The notes: generated by a model from the sequence alone, not told the origin. Shown: positions 44,236-53,260, counted from the first letter of the stretch. The stretch: 64,000 bases of DNA from Sabulibacter ruber (GCF_017355955.1 NZ_JAFFID010000001.1:2232001-2296000); one strand, 5' to 3'. Program-made: numbers and translations.

Positions 44236-45348
44236 ATGAACCTCCCCCTACCACTCAGAAAAATCAAAGTCTTGGTTCTGCCCCTCGTGCTTTTGTTTGC
44301 TGTTTGCTTTTCCTCGCAGGCATCCCATATCAGAGCAGGAAATATTTACTACAAAAGCGACACCACGGCAGCCCGTAACCCTTTAAGGTTCTTTTTCACC
44401 CTGGTGACGTACAGCGTGGCTCCGCCGCCTTTTGAAGATCTGGAGGCAACACTTCATTTTGGAGACTGCACCAGCCAGAGAGTCCCCCGGGAATCAAGAA
44501 CTTTGCTCCCGAATGGGCAGGTATTTATGAATGTCTACAGGTTTGAGCACACCTTTGCTGGAGCTGGCACATACGCCGTTACCCATACGGTAGGGAGCCA
44601 AGGCGGCATTGTGAATATTTCTTCGTCCCTTAAACCAGACTTTTTTCTACAGAGCACCATCACCGTTGATCCTTTCCTGAACCCAAACCGTTCCCCCATT
44701 TTTCAGCACGTACCCGTTGATGTTCCCGCCCGAAATAGGGTTTTTACGCACAACTCCGGCGCCATTGATGCAGACGGCGATAGCCTCTCTTTCAAGCTGA
44801 TCACTCCTCTTGCCCCTAACGGGACTAATGCCTGTGGAAACCCTTTGGGAATAGCGGCTCCGGGCTTCAGCGGATTAGAGAATTTCCTTGGTAGGCAAGA
44901 CCCCTCGGCTCCGGCAGGAGTAAATTTGAACAGGGACACCGGCCTCCTGACCTGGAACTCACCCAGTTTGCAGGGAACTTACAATATTGCCATCAAGGTG
45001 GAAGAATGGCGCAAGGGTCGTCTTATTGGTACCATGATCAGAGATATGCTTCTCTTTGCGCAGGAAGATCCTTCTACGGTAACTGGCATCTCTGAAGAAT
45101 GGAAACAGCAAATCAGTTTCTATCCCAATCCGGCCAGTGGCGTTCTTTCGGTGAAAGCGCCTGCCGCTGTTAAGGTGAGAGCAGCCCAAGCCTTTAACTC
45201 GGTGGGTAAGCAGGTGACTTCGCTCCTTCCCCAGAAATCCGCGGAGGGCTGGGTGCTGGACGTGCGCCATTTACCCGACGGCTTCTACCTGCTCAACCTG
45301 CAGACCGACCAAGGCCCGCTGGTGCAGAGGGTGGTGGTGAAGCATTAA
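44236..45348 (+). CDS. Secreted protein with type IX secretion sorting tail, tandem copy 1
   Basis: 370 residues. After the signal peptide (cleavage near SSQASH) comes HIRAGNIYYKSDTTAARNP, an N-terminal domain shared with the next gene. It resembles the start of large gliding-associated surface proteins of this phylum (ThIxGGExxY type). A cadherin-like middle part carries IDADGDSLSFKL, and LNRDTGLLTWNSP...EEWRKGRLIGTMIRDM follows. The C-terminus is a T9SS type A sorting domain (SFYPNPASGVLSV ... LPDGFYLLNLQTDQG). It should be secreted across the outer membrane and anchored or released. Function is unknown. Confidence 0.85.
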   Translation: MNLPLPLRKIKVLVLPLVLLFAVCFSSQASHIRAGNIYYKSDTTAARNPLRFFFTLVTYSVAPPPFEDLEATLHFGDCTSQRVPRESRTLLPNGQVFMNVYRFEHTFAGAGTYAVTHTVGSQGGIVNISSSLKPDFFLQSTITVDPFLNPNRSPIFQHVPVDVPARNRVFTHNSGAIDADGDSLSFKLITPLAPNGTNACGNPLGIAAPGFSGLENFLGRQDPSAPAGVNLNRDTGLLTWNSPSLQGTYNIAIKVEEWRKGRLIGTMIRDMLLFAQEDPSTVTGISEEWKQQISFYPNPASGVLSVKAPAAVKVRAAQAFNSVGKQVTSLLPQKSAEGWVLDVRHLPDGFYLLNLQTDQGPLVQRVVVKH

Positions 45349-45748
45349 AGTTGAAATCCTGAAACGGGGCTGTTTTCTAGAAAACAGCCCCGTTTCTTTT
45401 TACCATTCTCTTCTCTCTTTAGCGTAATTCAAAGAAGACTTATGATTCATATCTGGTTGGGGAAGACAGAATAGTTCAGATGCCAATAGATGTTACTAGC
45501 CAGCATTTTTACCTCACCTAAGGAAACACCATCTAATTCCTGAATTGATTTTCTGTTTATTCTGAAAATCAAAGAAGCTTTTTAACCTCGGTTTTTTATT
45601 AAAACCACCCTGTGCTGAGCATCAACTTCTAATTCTTGCTTAGAATAGTCCAGCCCAAAAGAGAGTATCAGAAAATTGTATTATTATTAACAGAAAAATA
45701 TCCTGCTACTACTATATACCATATTCAACTTGGGCCTGTGCCTTCCTT
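45349..45748. other. 400-base gap between the tandem T9SS genes
   Basis: It starts with an R1-derived terminator. The remaining 340 bases are A/T-rich and presumably hold the promoter of the second gene; no clear TAnnTTTG box or other feature was recognised. Confidence 0.5.
45361..45401 (+). terminator. Terminator formed by a perfect R1 palindrome
   Basis: GAAACGGGGCTGTTTTC and GAAAACAGCCCCGTTTC are exact 17-base complements separated by two bases, followed by TTTTT. Confidence 0.9.
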
Positions 45749-47506
45749 ATGCAAAAACCTTTACTTCCTATTAAAGCTAAACCCTTCCTTCTGCTTTCCC
45801 TGTTTTTCCTTATTTATCTTTCTGGTACCAACACGCAGGCCACTCACTTAAGAGCAGGGCAGATTCTGTACAAAAGCGACACTACCGCTGCCCGCAACCC
45901 ATTGAAATATTTCTTCACCTTAGTGACGTACAGTGTGGCTCCACCTCCCTTTGAAGACCTGGAGGCAACGCTCTTTTTTGGAGACTGCACCAGCCAAACG
46001 GTTGCCCGGGAGTCAAGAACGCTCCTCTCCAATAGCCAGAACAGTACTTTTGTGAATATTTACCGGTTTGAGCACACGTACTCCGGGCCGGGTACCTTTA
46101 CCGTGGCTTTTGCGGGCGAGAACCGGAACGGAGGCGTGGTGAACATTTCCTCTTCCGTGCAGCAGACGTTCTTCCTGCAGAGTACGCTCACCGTAGATCC
46201 TTTACAGGGCATCAATCGTTCGCCCGTTCTGCAGTACAACCCGGTTGATATTGCTATCCGCAATCAGATCTTTGAGCATAATCCCTCCGCGTATGACGCA
46301 GACGGTGATAGTCTGTCTTATAAATTGGTAGGGCCTAAAGTGGCAAATGGCTTTGATGCCTGCGGAAATCCGCTTGGCATAACGGCTCCGGGATACCGTG
46401 GGCTGGAGAATTACCTGGGAGTAAATCTTCCTCCTGATCCTGCGGGATTAACACTAAACCGTTACACCGGCCAATTGACCTGGAACACTCCTGGGGTGTT
46501 AGGGGAGTTCAACATGGCTTTTGTGGTAGAGGAATGGCGACATGGCCGCCTCATAGGACAGGTGACCCGTGACATGCAAATCTTTGTACGGGAAAGCCCT
46601 AACAGACCTCCGGTGCTCCTTGCCCCCAAAGATACCTGTATTGTAGCCGGCACCTTGCTGCGGGATACCGTTAGGGCTATAGATCCAGACGGGGATCGTG
46701 TCGTGATTACTGCCTTTGGCAACATGTTTCCAGCTGCTACTTTCTCCAAGCACAATGACAATGCCCATATCTTCAATTGGCAGACCAGTTGCCAGGAGGT
46801 GCGCCGTGAGCCGTATCAGGTGCTGCTCAGCGCGGAAGATCAGTCCATGCCAGGAACAATCAAATTGGTCAACTTGCAGCCTTGGCGCATTACGGTTCTG
46901 GGACCACCTCCGGTACTAGTCTCGGCTACGCCTCAGAACGGCAACAGCATTCAACTCACCTGGGAAAGTTATGGCTGCACCAATGCACGCAGGATCTATA
47001 TCTACCGGAAAGTAAATCCCTCTGGTTTCGCGCCCAAAGCCTGCGATGCAGGTATTCCGGCCTCGGCGGGGTATACGCTAGTAGGCAACGTGCCTGCTAC
47101 CGCCACTTCTTATGTGGACAATAACAACGGGCAGGGACTTGACCTCACCCAGAAATACAGCTACCGCATGTATGCCGATTTCAATGAGCCCGCAGGCGGG
47201 AAAAGCGTGGCCTCCAATGAAGTGAGTGTTACTCAATTGACCAGCGCCGCTGAAGATATCCGGCAACAAATCAGCTTTTATCCCAACCCGGCCTCCGGCG
47301 TGCTGATGGTGCAATTACCAGCTTCTGGAAAACTTACTACCGTACAGGCGTTCAACGCAGTGGGTGGTCTGGTGGCCTCTCTCCGTCCTCAGAAGCTGGC
47401 GAATGGCTGGGCTCTTGATGTTCAGAACCTGGCCGATGGTTTTTACTTGTTTGCCTTGCAAACAGACCAGGGCACGGTAATCCAGAGGGCAGTAATCAAA
47501 CACTAA
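45749..47506 (+). CDS. Secreted protein with type IX secretion sorting tail, tandem copy 2 (longer)
   Basis: 585 residues, a paralogue of the preceding gene: ATHLRAGQILYKSDTTAARNP, LVTYSVAPPPFEDLEATL and GDCTSQTVARESRTLL are nearly identical in both. It has an extra about 210-residue block (roughly 290-500): a cadherin-like DPDGDRVVITAFG unit and a fibronectin type III-like unit (PPPVLVSATPQNGNSIQLTW ... SYRMYADFNEPAGGKSVASNEV). The same T9SS tail (SFYPNPASGVLMV ... GFYLFALQTDQG) follows. It is a surface or secreted adhesion-type protein, function unknown. The pair arose by tandem duplication with gain or loss of the middle block. Confidence 0.87.
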   Translation: MQKPLLPIKAKPFLLLSLFFLIYLSGTNTQATHLRAGQILYKSDTTAARNPLKYFFTLVTYSVAPPPFEDLEATLFFGDCTSQTVARESRTLLSNSQNSTFVNIYRFEHTYSGPGTFTVAFAGENRNGGVVNISSSVQQTFFLQSTLTVDPLQGINRSPVLQYNPVDIAIRNQIFEHNPSAYDADGDSLSYKLVGPKVANGFDACGNPLGITAPGYRGLENYLGVNLPPDPAGLTLNRYTGQLTWNTPGVLGEFNMAFVVEEWRHGRLIGQVTRDMQIFVRESPNRPPVLLAPKDTCIVAGTLLRDTVRAIDPDGDRVVITAFGNMFPAATFSKHNDNAHIFNWQTSCQEVRREPYQVLLSAEDQSMPGTIKLVNLQPWRITVLGPPPVLVSATPQNGNSIQLTWESYGCTNARRIYIYRKVNPSGFAPKACDAGIPASAGYTLVGNVPATATSYVDNNNGQGLDLTQKYSYRMYADFNEPAGGKSVASNEVSVTQLTSAAEDIRQQISFYPNPASGVLMVQLPASGKLTTVQAFNAVGGLVASLRPQKLANGWALDVQNLADGFYLFALQTDQGTVIQRAVIKH

Positions 47507-47521
47507 AAAACCATCTATTTC

Positions 47522-47557
47522 GGGGCTGTTTTCCAGAAAACAGCCCCAATTCTTTTT
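47522..47557. terminator. Bidirectional terminator formed by an R1 palindrome
   Basis: GGGGCTGTTTT and AAAACAGCCCC pair exactly around CCAG, with TTTTTT on the right and an A-rich stretch on the left, between convergent genes. Confidence 0.85.
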
Positions 47558-48301
47558 TCAGCCCTGCTCCTTTTCCCTGATCAGTTTGAAGAAGCCTTCG
47601 CGGTAGGTCTCGCCTATGGGAATGGATTTGTCCTGGATGTAGAGCGTGTGGCCGTCAACCATGTTCACCTTGTCAATGGAGATGATGTAGGACTTGTGCA
47701 CGCGGTAAAACGGTGGTTGGGGAAGCTGTTCCTCCAGATCTCGCAGGGTCTGGTAGGTGACTACCCGTTGCTTCGGCAGATACAGCGACACGTAGTTCTT
47801 GAGGCCCTCAATGAACAGAATATCGGCGTAGTTGATGCGCAGGAACTTGTTCTTGCTTTCGCCTTTCACAAACATATATTCCGGGGGGGCTGGAACCGAC
47901 GGAACTGCGGCCGATGGTGCTGGCATGGAAGCAACAGTCGGTGTGGGTTGCAGGAGGGTCTGGGCTTTCTGCACGGCTTTCAGGAATCGGTCAAACGCGA
48001 TGGGCTTGAGCAGGTAATCCACCACGTCGTGCTCGTAGCCTTCCAGGGCATACTCGGGGTAAGCGGTGGTGAGAATGACCTTGCATTTGTTGCCGCAGAG
48101 TTTCAGGACCTGGAGGCCGGTAAGTTCGGGCATCTGGATGTCCAGGAACACCAGATCGGCGCGGTTTTCGGCTACCCAACCCAAGGCCTCAATAGGACTG
48201 GTGGTACTGCCAGCAAACTCCAGGAACGGAATCTTCTCTATGTAAGCCTTCAGCAACGTTGACGCGTACGCCTCGTCATCCACGCAAATACACCGAATCA
48301 T
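47558..48301 (-). CDS. LytTR family response regulator
   Basis: 247 residues. Receiver domain with the acidic pair DDE (8-10), phosphoacceptor Asp54 in LVFLDIQMPEL and Lys in YLLKPI. A Pro/Ala/Val-rich linker (about 118-143) joins it to a LytTR DNA-binding domain (about 147-247: MFVKGESKNKFLRINYADILFIEGLKNYV). It acts with the LytS-type kinase encoded just upstream on the same strand. The target is probably local, such as the divergent TonB receptor, but this is inference. Confidence 0.93.
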   Translation of the reverse strand: MIRCICVDDEAYASTLLKAYIEKIPFLEFAGSTTSPIEALGWVAENRADLVFLDIQMPELTGLQVLKLCGNKCKVILTTAYPEYALEGYEHDVVDYLLKPIAFDRFLKAVQKAQTLLQPTPTVASMPAPSAAVPSVPAPPEYMFVKGESKNKFLRINYADILFIEGLKNYVSLYLPKQRVVTYQTLRDLEEQLPQPPFYRVHKSYIISIDKVNMVDGHTLYIQDKSIPIGETYREGFFKLIREKEQG

Positions 48302-48362
48302 ATTACTTAGGAATTAAGAATTGGGAATTAGGAATGGAAGATAAGGGAACGGGGAATACGTT

Positions 48363-48407
48363 GGGCTGTTTTGGGACCATTTTCCTGAAAGCAGCTTCTA
48401 AACAGCT
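48363..48407. repeat. R1 dispersed palindrome, copy between response regulator and kinase
   Basis: GCTGTTTTGGGACCATTTTCCTG followed by AAAGCAGCTTCTAAACAGC; sits between two genes of one probable operon. Confidence 0.65.
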
Positions 48408-48409
48408 TA

Positions 48410-49429
48410 TCAGAGATTTCTCAGTTTCAGCGATGCCTGGTGTACTGAGCCATCGTTCTGCACGGTGAGTTTGTGCCGGTCTGGGTACAGAAGTTCCAGC
48501 CTGCGGCGGATGTTAGTCAGACCGATGCCCGTGGTCTGGTCTTTCTGGCTCTGGTGGATGCGGTTGGTGACCGTGAAGAACAGGTCCTGCCCGGTGGCTT
48601 TCAGGTCTATTTTGATGGGTGAAGCAGGGTCGTCGGCCACGCCGTGCTTGAAGGCATTCTCCACAAACGGAATCAGGACCAGGGAGCTGATGCGCTGGCC
48701 GTTTACCTGCCCCTCCAGGTTGAAATCCACGAAGAAACGGTCCTCGAACCGGAGCCGGAAAATGTCTATGAAACTACGCAGGTACTCCACCTCTTTCTGC
48801 AGTTCCACCTTGCCGTCGGGGCTGTCGTGGAGCATGTAGCGCATCATGTCAGAAAGCTTGAGAATGGCATCGGCCAGTTTCTCAGACACGGGATAAGCCT
48901 GTGCGTACAGGTAATTGAGCGTGTTGTAGAGGAAATGCGGATTCACCTGCGATTTCAGGAAGGCCAGTTCGGCCTGGGTTTTCTCGGCACGCAGGGTTTT
49001 GTATTCTTTTTCTTTCTGGAAGGCATCCTGCACGTTCCAGACCACTGCACTGATGGCCATCATGGGAAAAGCCCGGAAAAGGTTGTCGGTGAGGTAATAC
49101 GTGAAGGTGGTATTCACGCCATAATTCCTGAACCCGAACAGAAACGGATACATCATTTCCTCCAGAAAATAGCGGGTAAACGTGAACAGAAACGGCGCAA
49201 AGAGGAGGCAAAGCACCAATTGGAGCACTTTTTCGCGCTTCAGGAACCGCGGGTACACAAAAGAATAGCAGAAGTAAAAGGTAAGGGCCAGGCTGATGAA
49301 GTACGTGAGGTAAAGCAACCGGTACCACGTAAACGGCTTGGGCGACATGATGTAATCCTCTAACAAACTGTAGCCGATGTACAGCGACCACGCCAGCACG
49401 TGGTAAAGAACCATTTTTCTATTCCTCAT
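48410..49429 (-). CDS. LytS-type sensor histidine kinase
   Basis: 339 residues with four predicted membrane helices in residues 5-130, a short coiled linker, and the His_kinase domain. Phosphoacceptor His165 is in KSQVNPHFLYNTLNYL; the ATP-binding part has LVLIPFVENAFKHG (N-box) and GIGLTNIRRRLELLY (G-box). The membrane part has no large extracellular domain, so the stimulus is probably sensed in or near the membrane. It pairs with the LytTR regulator downstream and is divergent from a TonB receptor. Confidence 0.93.
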   Translation of the reverse strand: MRNRKMVLYHVLAWSLYIGYSLLEDYIMSPKPFTWYRLLYLTYFISLALTFYFCYSFVYPRFLKREKVLQLVLCLLFAPFLFTFTRYFLEEMMYPFLFGFRNYGVNTTFTYYLTDNLFRAFPMMAISAVVWNVQDAFQKEKEYKTLRAEKTQAELAFLKSQVNPHFLYNTLNYLYAQAYPVSEKLADAILKLSDMMRYMLHDSPDGKVELQKEVEYLRSFIDIFRLRFEDRFFVDFNLEGQVNGQRISSLVLIPFVENAFKHGVADDPASPIKIDLKATGQDLFFTVTNRIHQSQKDQTTGIGLTNIRRRLELLYPDRHKLTVQNDGSVHQASLKLRNL

Positions 49430-49502
49430 ACCTCAAAACTAACCAACCGGCCCCACTCCCCCGATTTTTTTATCCCAACCCCCGCTTTCCTGATACCAAC
49501 CC

Positions 49503-49543
49503 CGGTTTCAAGCCTATTTTCCTGAAATCAAGCTCTAAACCGC
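49503..49543. repeat. R1 dispersed palindrome, copy between kinase and TonB receptor
   Basis: CGGTTTCAAGCCTATTTTCCTG followed by AAATCAAGCTCTAAACCG; lies in the divergent promoter region. Confidence 0.7.
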
Positions 49544-49639
49544 GATTGGGATAAAATTCCACAGGCTTGGGATCATTTTTTTTCGAGTGCAGGCAACCCT
49601 CGGCACCTTTGGTTCATCCATAATTCAAACCCCTGCCGC

Positions 49640-52063
49640 ATGAAAAACCTATACTACCCTTTCGCTTTTGCTATCACCTTTCTGCTGTCTACCCTTGCCT
49701 GCTGGGCCCAAACCAGCGCCTCAGTCAAAGGCACCGTGCAAGATTCCAAAACCCAGAAACCAGTAAGCTTTGCCACCATTCTGCTGGTGCACCTGCCCGA
49801 CTCGGCGCTGGTCAACTCGCAGATGGGCGATGAGGCCGGGGCCTACTCGTTTGAGAAAGTGCCCTCCGGCCGATACCTCATCAAAGCCACCCGCATTGAC
49901 TATACTACGGCCCTGAGCCAGCCCTTTGAGGTCAACGGACAGCCGGTGCAGGTGCCTAGGCTGCAGGCCTCTGAAAAAGCCACCGCGCTCAAGGAAGTAG
50001 TGGTGCAGGGCCAACGCCCCTTGCTGGAACAGCAGGCCGATAGAATCATTATGAACGTGGAGAAACTGAACACCGCCGGCGAGAACGCGCTGGAGATCCT
50101 GAAGAACGCTCCCGGCGTGCGCATTGACAAAGACGACAACATCCTGTACCGGGGCAGCGGCAGCGTGAACGTGATGATCAACGGCAAGATGACCTACATG
50201 AGCGGCGCTGAGCTGAGCAATTACCTCAGATCTCTGCCCGCCTCGGCGTTGAGCAAAGTAGAGCTGATCGCCAATCCGCCGGCATCTTATGATGCGGCGG
50301 GCACCGCGGGCATCATCAACCTGCAGATCAAGCGCGACCTGGCCAAGGGCATGAACGGCACCCTGAGTGCGGGTACCGGTTACGGCACCTATGAGAAAGC
50401 CTGGGTGGGCCTTAACCTGAACTACAACCTGGGCAAGGTGAGTTTTTACACCCGCGTGAACACCAGCCACAGCAACTCTTACAACCGCCTCACCATGGAG
50501 CGCACCATCAGAGACAGCCTCTACCGATCGGTGAACTATTGGCACCCCATCATCAAGAGCGTGAACGTAGTAGCCGGCGGCGATCTCTTCATCAATAAAC
50601 AGCACACCGTGGGCTTGATGCTGAAGGGCTACACCTCGCCGCAGGATGTTCTGACCACCAGCAACTCGGTGAACTATGACATACCGGGCAACCCCATTGG
50701 CAATGTGCAGATGCACAACCCGCGCGATGTGGTTTCCAACAACTACAGCCTTAACCTGAACTACAAGTTTGACATAGACACCACCGGCCGCTCCCTCACC
50801 TTTGACGCCGACTACGTGCGGTACCGCAACGGCGCCGATGAAGCCTTCACGAACCAGTTCTTCGGCGCAGCCGTGGCCGAAGGAAATGCCCTGGAGAACC
50901 TGCGCAGTGTCTCAGATGCCGCTATCAAGATCTACGCCCTCAAAGTTGATTACTTGCACCCGCTGGGCAACAACTGGAAAGCCGAAACCGGCTGGAAAAG
51001 CAGCTGGGTACAGAATGATTCAGACATCAGATTTGAACGATTATTGGAAAACCAGTGGCGAAACGATGCCCGGCGCACCAACCACTTTCTGTATGACGAG
51101 AACATCAACGCGGGGTACATCAGCCTGAGCAAAAAAGTAAGCAAACAGCTTAACCTGAAAGGCGGCTTGCGGGCCGAGCAAACTATCTCCAAAGGCAATT
51201 CTTTGACCATGGAAAACGTAGTGAACCGCAATTACTGGGAGCTGTTCCCCAGCCTGTTCGTGGGCTATACGCCTAGTGAAGACCACCAATTCTCTACCTC
51301 CTACAGCCGCCGCATCAGTAGGCCCAATTACCGGAGCCTGAACCCGTTTACGTTCTATTCAGACCCGTACATGGGCATCATGGGTAATCCGTTTCTGCAG
51401 CCGTCGTTCTCCAACTCGCTGGTGTTCAACTACACGTTCAAGAACTTCCAGTTGCTGAGCGTCAGCTACCTGCAGCAGAATGATTTTGTGATGGAAGTGG
51501 TGAGCCAGAACGATGAAACCAAGGAAAGCATCAGCACCCCGCAGAACCTGAGCCGGGCCCGTTCCCTGAGTTTCAGCAGCGGCGGCACCCTACCGGTTAA
51601 GAAATGGTGGAGCGCCAACGTGCAGGTACAGGGCAACCTGAACAAAGTGAGCACTCCCGTGCAAGGCGAGCAGTACAACCGGGAACAGTTCTCCTGGGAC
51701 TTCAGCACCGACCACAACTTCACCCTGCCTAAAAACTTCAGCCTGCAATACTCCGCCTACTACAGCTCTCCCTCAGTATCAGGCCTCTTCCGGAACAAGG
51801 CTTCTTACCTCATGAGCATCGGCGGCAAGAAAACCTTCCTGGACGGCCGCGCCACCCTCAGCGTGAAACTGAACGACATCTTTGACACCGCCCGTTTCAG
51901 AGCCTATTTAAAATACAACAACGTGAACATGTACTGGCAAAACGAATGGGAAAGCCGCCGCCTGAATCTCTCCTTCGACTATAAGTTCGGGAACAGCAAA
52001 CTTAAAACCGCCCGCAACCGCCGTACCGGCACCTCAGACGAAGAGAACCGAGTTAGTAAGTAA
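49640..52063 (+). CDS. TonB-dependent receptor with carboxypeptidase-like N-terminal domain
   Basis: 807 residues. Signal peptide (cleavage after CWAQ), then a regulatory-like beta-sandwich (ASVKGTVQDSKTQKPVSFAT), plug (ADRIIMNVEKLNTAGENALE, SGSVNVMINGKM) and an outer-membrane beta-barrel of the OMP_b-brl_3 type (TSYSRRISRPNYRSLNPF is its hallmark). There is no SusD partner. Adjacent LytS/LytTR genes suggest regulated expression. The ligand is unknown; related proteins handle metals, peptides or small molecules. Confidence 0.9.
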   Translation: MKNLYYPFAFAITFLLSTLACWAQTSASVKGTVQDSKTQKPVSFATILLVHLPDSALVNSQMGDEAGAYSFEKVPSGRYLIKATRIDYTTALSQPFEVNGQPVQVPRLQASEKATALKEVVVQGQRPLLEQQADRIIMNVEKLNTAGENALEILKNAPGVRIDKDDNILYRGSGSVNVMINGKMTYMSGAELSNYLRSLPASALSKVELIANPPASYDAAGTAGIINLQIKRDLAKGMNGTLSAGTGYGTYEKAWVGLNLNYNLGKVSFYTRVNTSHSNSYNRLTMERTIRDSLYRSVNYWHPIIKSVNVVAGGDLFINKQHTVGLMLKGYTSPQDVLTTSNSVNYDIPGNPIGNVQMHNPRDVVSNNYSLNLNYKFDIDTTGRSLTFDADYVRYRNGADEAFTNQFFGAAVAEGNALENLRSVSDAAIKIYALKVDYLHPLGNNWKAETGWKSSWVQNDSDIRFERLLENQWRNDARRTNHFLYDENINAGYISLSKKVSKQLNLKGGLRAEQTISKGNSLTMENVVNRNYWELFPSLFVGYTPSEDHQFSTSYSRRISRPNYRSLNPFTFYSDPYMGIMGNPFLQPSFSNSLVFNYTFKNFQLLSVSYLQQNDFVMEVVSQNDETKESISTPQNLSRARSLSFSSGGTLPVKKWWSANVQVQGNLNKVSTPVQGEQYNREQFSWDFSTDHNFTLPKNFSLQYSAYYSSPSVSGLFRNKASYLMSIGGKKTFLDGRATLSVKLNDIFDTARFRAYLKYNNVNMYWQNEWESRRLNLSFDYKFGNSKLKTARNRRTGTSDEENRVSK

Positions 52064-52127
52064 TCAACTCACTACCGTCCGCAGGACGATGAAGGCATTG
52101 CAACGGCACAATCAGTAAATACTTGAA

Positions 52128-52180
52128 TGCCCCAGAGCCCCTGTTGGGCGCCTGCGTAACCCAACAGGGGCTCTGGGGCA
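52128..52180. repeat. 21-bp perfect hairpin without T-run
   Basis: TGCCCCAGAGCCCCTGTTGG.G (52128-52148) and its exact complement (52160-52180) around an 11-base loop. No T-run follows, so a standard terminator is unlikely. Confidence 0.85.
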
Positions 52181-52481
52181 AGCAGTGGCGTCTGAAGCCG
52201 CAATGGCCTACGCTCCCTATGAAACAGAGGACGGTGCCGGGTGGTACCGAAATGAAGCCTCACTGTTTGAGCGTCAGCGAGTTTGAGGCTTCTTGATTCT
52301 TTTGGTTACTTTTCTCATCAAGGAGAAAAGTGACAAACGCCCGCAGAGCGCAGCTGCAACCCAAAAGTTAGAAGGAAGGAAGTAGGAAGTAGCGGCTTGA
52401 GGAGCAGATTGGGTTGTTGGTGAGAACACCAACAACGGCGAAGACGGCAAATGGCTAGAAAAGCAGCATTAAAAAAAGAAA

Positions 52482-52508
52482 GGCACGGAAGTAACTTCCG
52501 CGCCATAG
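52482..52508 (+). repeat. R3 right arm, copy 3
   Basis: GGCACGGAAGTAACTTCCGC followed by GCCATAG, identical to 35831-35857. Confidence 0.75.
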
Positions 52509-52611
52509 AAGGGCAAGAGTAAATTTGAAGCTAGCGCCTCACTGAAGTTGCAAACTTCAGACCATGGTAGGTCCAAGTCACAGACTTGAACCATGGCAGG
52601 AATAAGGGAAG

Positions 52612-52642
52612 TAGATGTAAACATCCCCCTTCAAAGGGGGAG
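52612..52642. repeat. AGATGTAAACATCC / CCCCTTCAAAGGGGG double palindrome, copy 2
   Basis: Same two-part arrangement as 37911-37951, with a shorter joint. Confidence 0.65.
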
Positions 52643-52721
52643 TCTGCTGATCAAGCGTAATTCAGATTGTTGATGAGAACACTAAATCGGCAAACGGGTT
52701 AGCCATTTCTTAAAACCCCCT

Positions 52722-52758
52722 TGTAGCGTCCACAGCCCCTGCAAGCATCTGCGCCAAG
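52722..52758 (+). repeat. TTGTAGCGTCCACAGCCCCT repeat, copy 2
   Basis: Matches 36861-36899 in GTAGCGT and GCAAGC.TCTGCGCCAA. Confidence 0.6.
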
Positions 52759-52824
52759 CACCTGAACCGGTAAAAATCACCGGAACAACCGCCTTTTGTC
52801 CTATCCTTGCTTCTGCAATGTACG

Positions 52825-52832
52825 TACCTTTG
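52825..52832 (+). promoter_or_regulatory. Bacteroidota -7 element TACCTTTG before DUF983 gene
   Basis: Exact TAnnTTTG match. It lies inside the longer open frame upstream, which supports the later ATG at 52856 as start. Spacing to the nearest TTG (15 bases) is shorter than usual. Confidence 0.5.
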
Positions 52833-52855
52833 TAGTATACAATTTGCAGGAAGCG

Positions 52856-53260
52856 ATGTTAGGAAAAGGATCTAAACTATACAGCATATTCAAACTCAAA
52901 TGCCCTCGGTGCCATGAGGGAAACATGTTTGAAAACAACAGCCTGCTGAGCTGGCGCAATTTCTCCCAAATGAAAGAGTGTTGCCCCGTGTGCAAGCAGT
53001 TATATGAGCCAGAGCCCGGCTATTACTACGGTGCCATGTTTGTGAGCTACGCCTTAACTACCGGTCCCACGCTGGCTATTGTGGCCTTGATGATGATCTT
53101 CTCGGAGGAAATCACTACTTGGATGTTTGTGGGGGCGCTGGTATTGGCGCTGGTCTTGTTCTTGCCAGCCATTTTCAAGCTGTCAAGGGCTATCTGGATC
53201 AATATCTTCATTAGCTATGACCCCATGGCCGCTGCTACCCCGCACGTAAGGGGACATTAA
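52856..53260 (+). CDS. DUF983 membrane protein with zinc-ribbon
   Basis: 134 residues from the ATG at 52856; the frame extends 20 residues upstream but across the promoter box. CPRCHEGNMFE (16-26) and CCPVCKQLYEPEPGYYYGAMF (42-62) are the DUF983 Cys pairs, likely a zinc-ribbon. Two membrane helices follow (TTGPTLAIVALMMIF, MFVGALVLALVLFLPAIF), and the protein ends in His-rich HVRGH. Small inner-membrane protein of unknown role, conserved across the phylum. Confidence 0.87.
   Translation: MLGKGSKLYSIFKLKCPRCHEGNMFENNSLLSWRNFSQMKECCPVCKQLYEPEPGYYYGAMFVSYALTTGPTLAIVALMMIFSEEITTWMFVGALVLALVLFLPAIFKLSRAIWINIFISYDPMAAATPHVRGH

Larger units (their letters stand above)
52064..52855. other. 790-base gap made largely of short palindromic repeats
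   Basis: Contents in order: a 21-bp perfect hairpin (52128-52180); a TCACTGTTTGAGCG...GGCTTCTTGATTC stretch followed by ACTTTTCTC/GAGAAAAGT (about 52258-52334); an R3 right arm (52482-52508); AAGTTGCAAACTT and CCATGG motifs (52550-52600); the AGATGTAAACATCC double palindrome (52612-52642); a GTAGCGT repeat (52722-52758); then the DUF983 promoter. No gene. Confidence 0.65.

Noticed and set aside
49721..50716. 331-codon minus-strand frame opposite the TonB receptor
   Set aside because: Rich in His/Val/Gly as expected for an antisense frame of a GC-rich gene; no motif seen.
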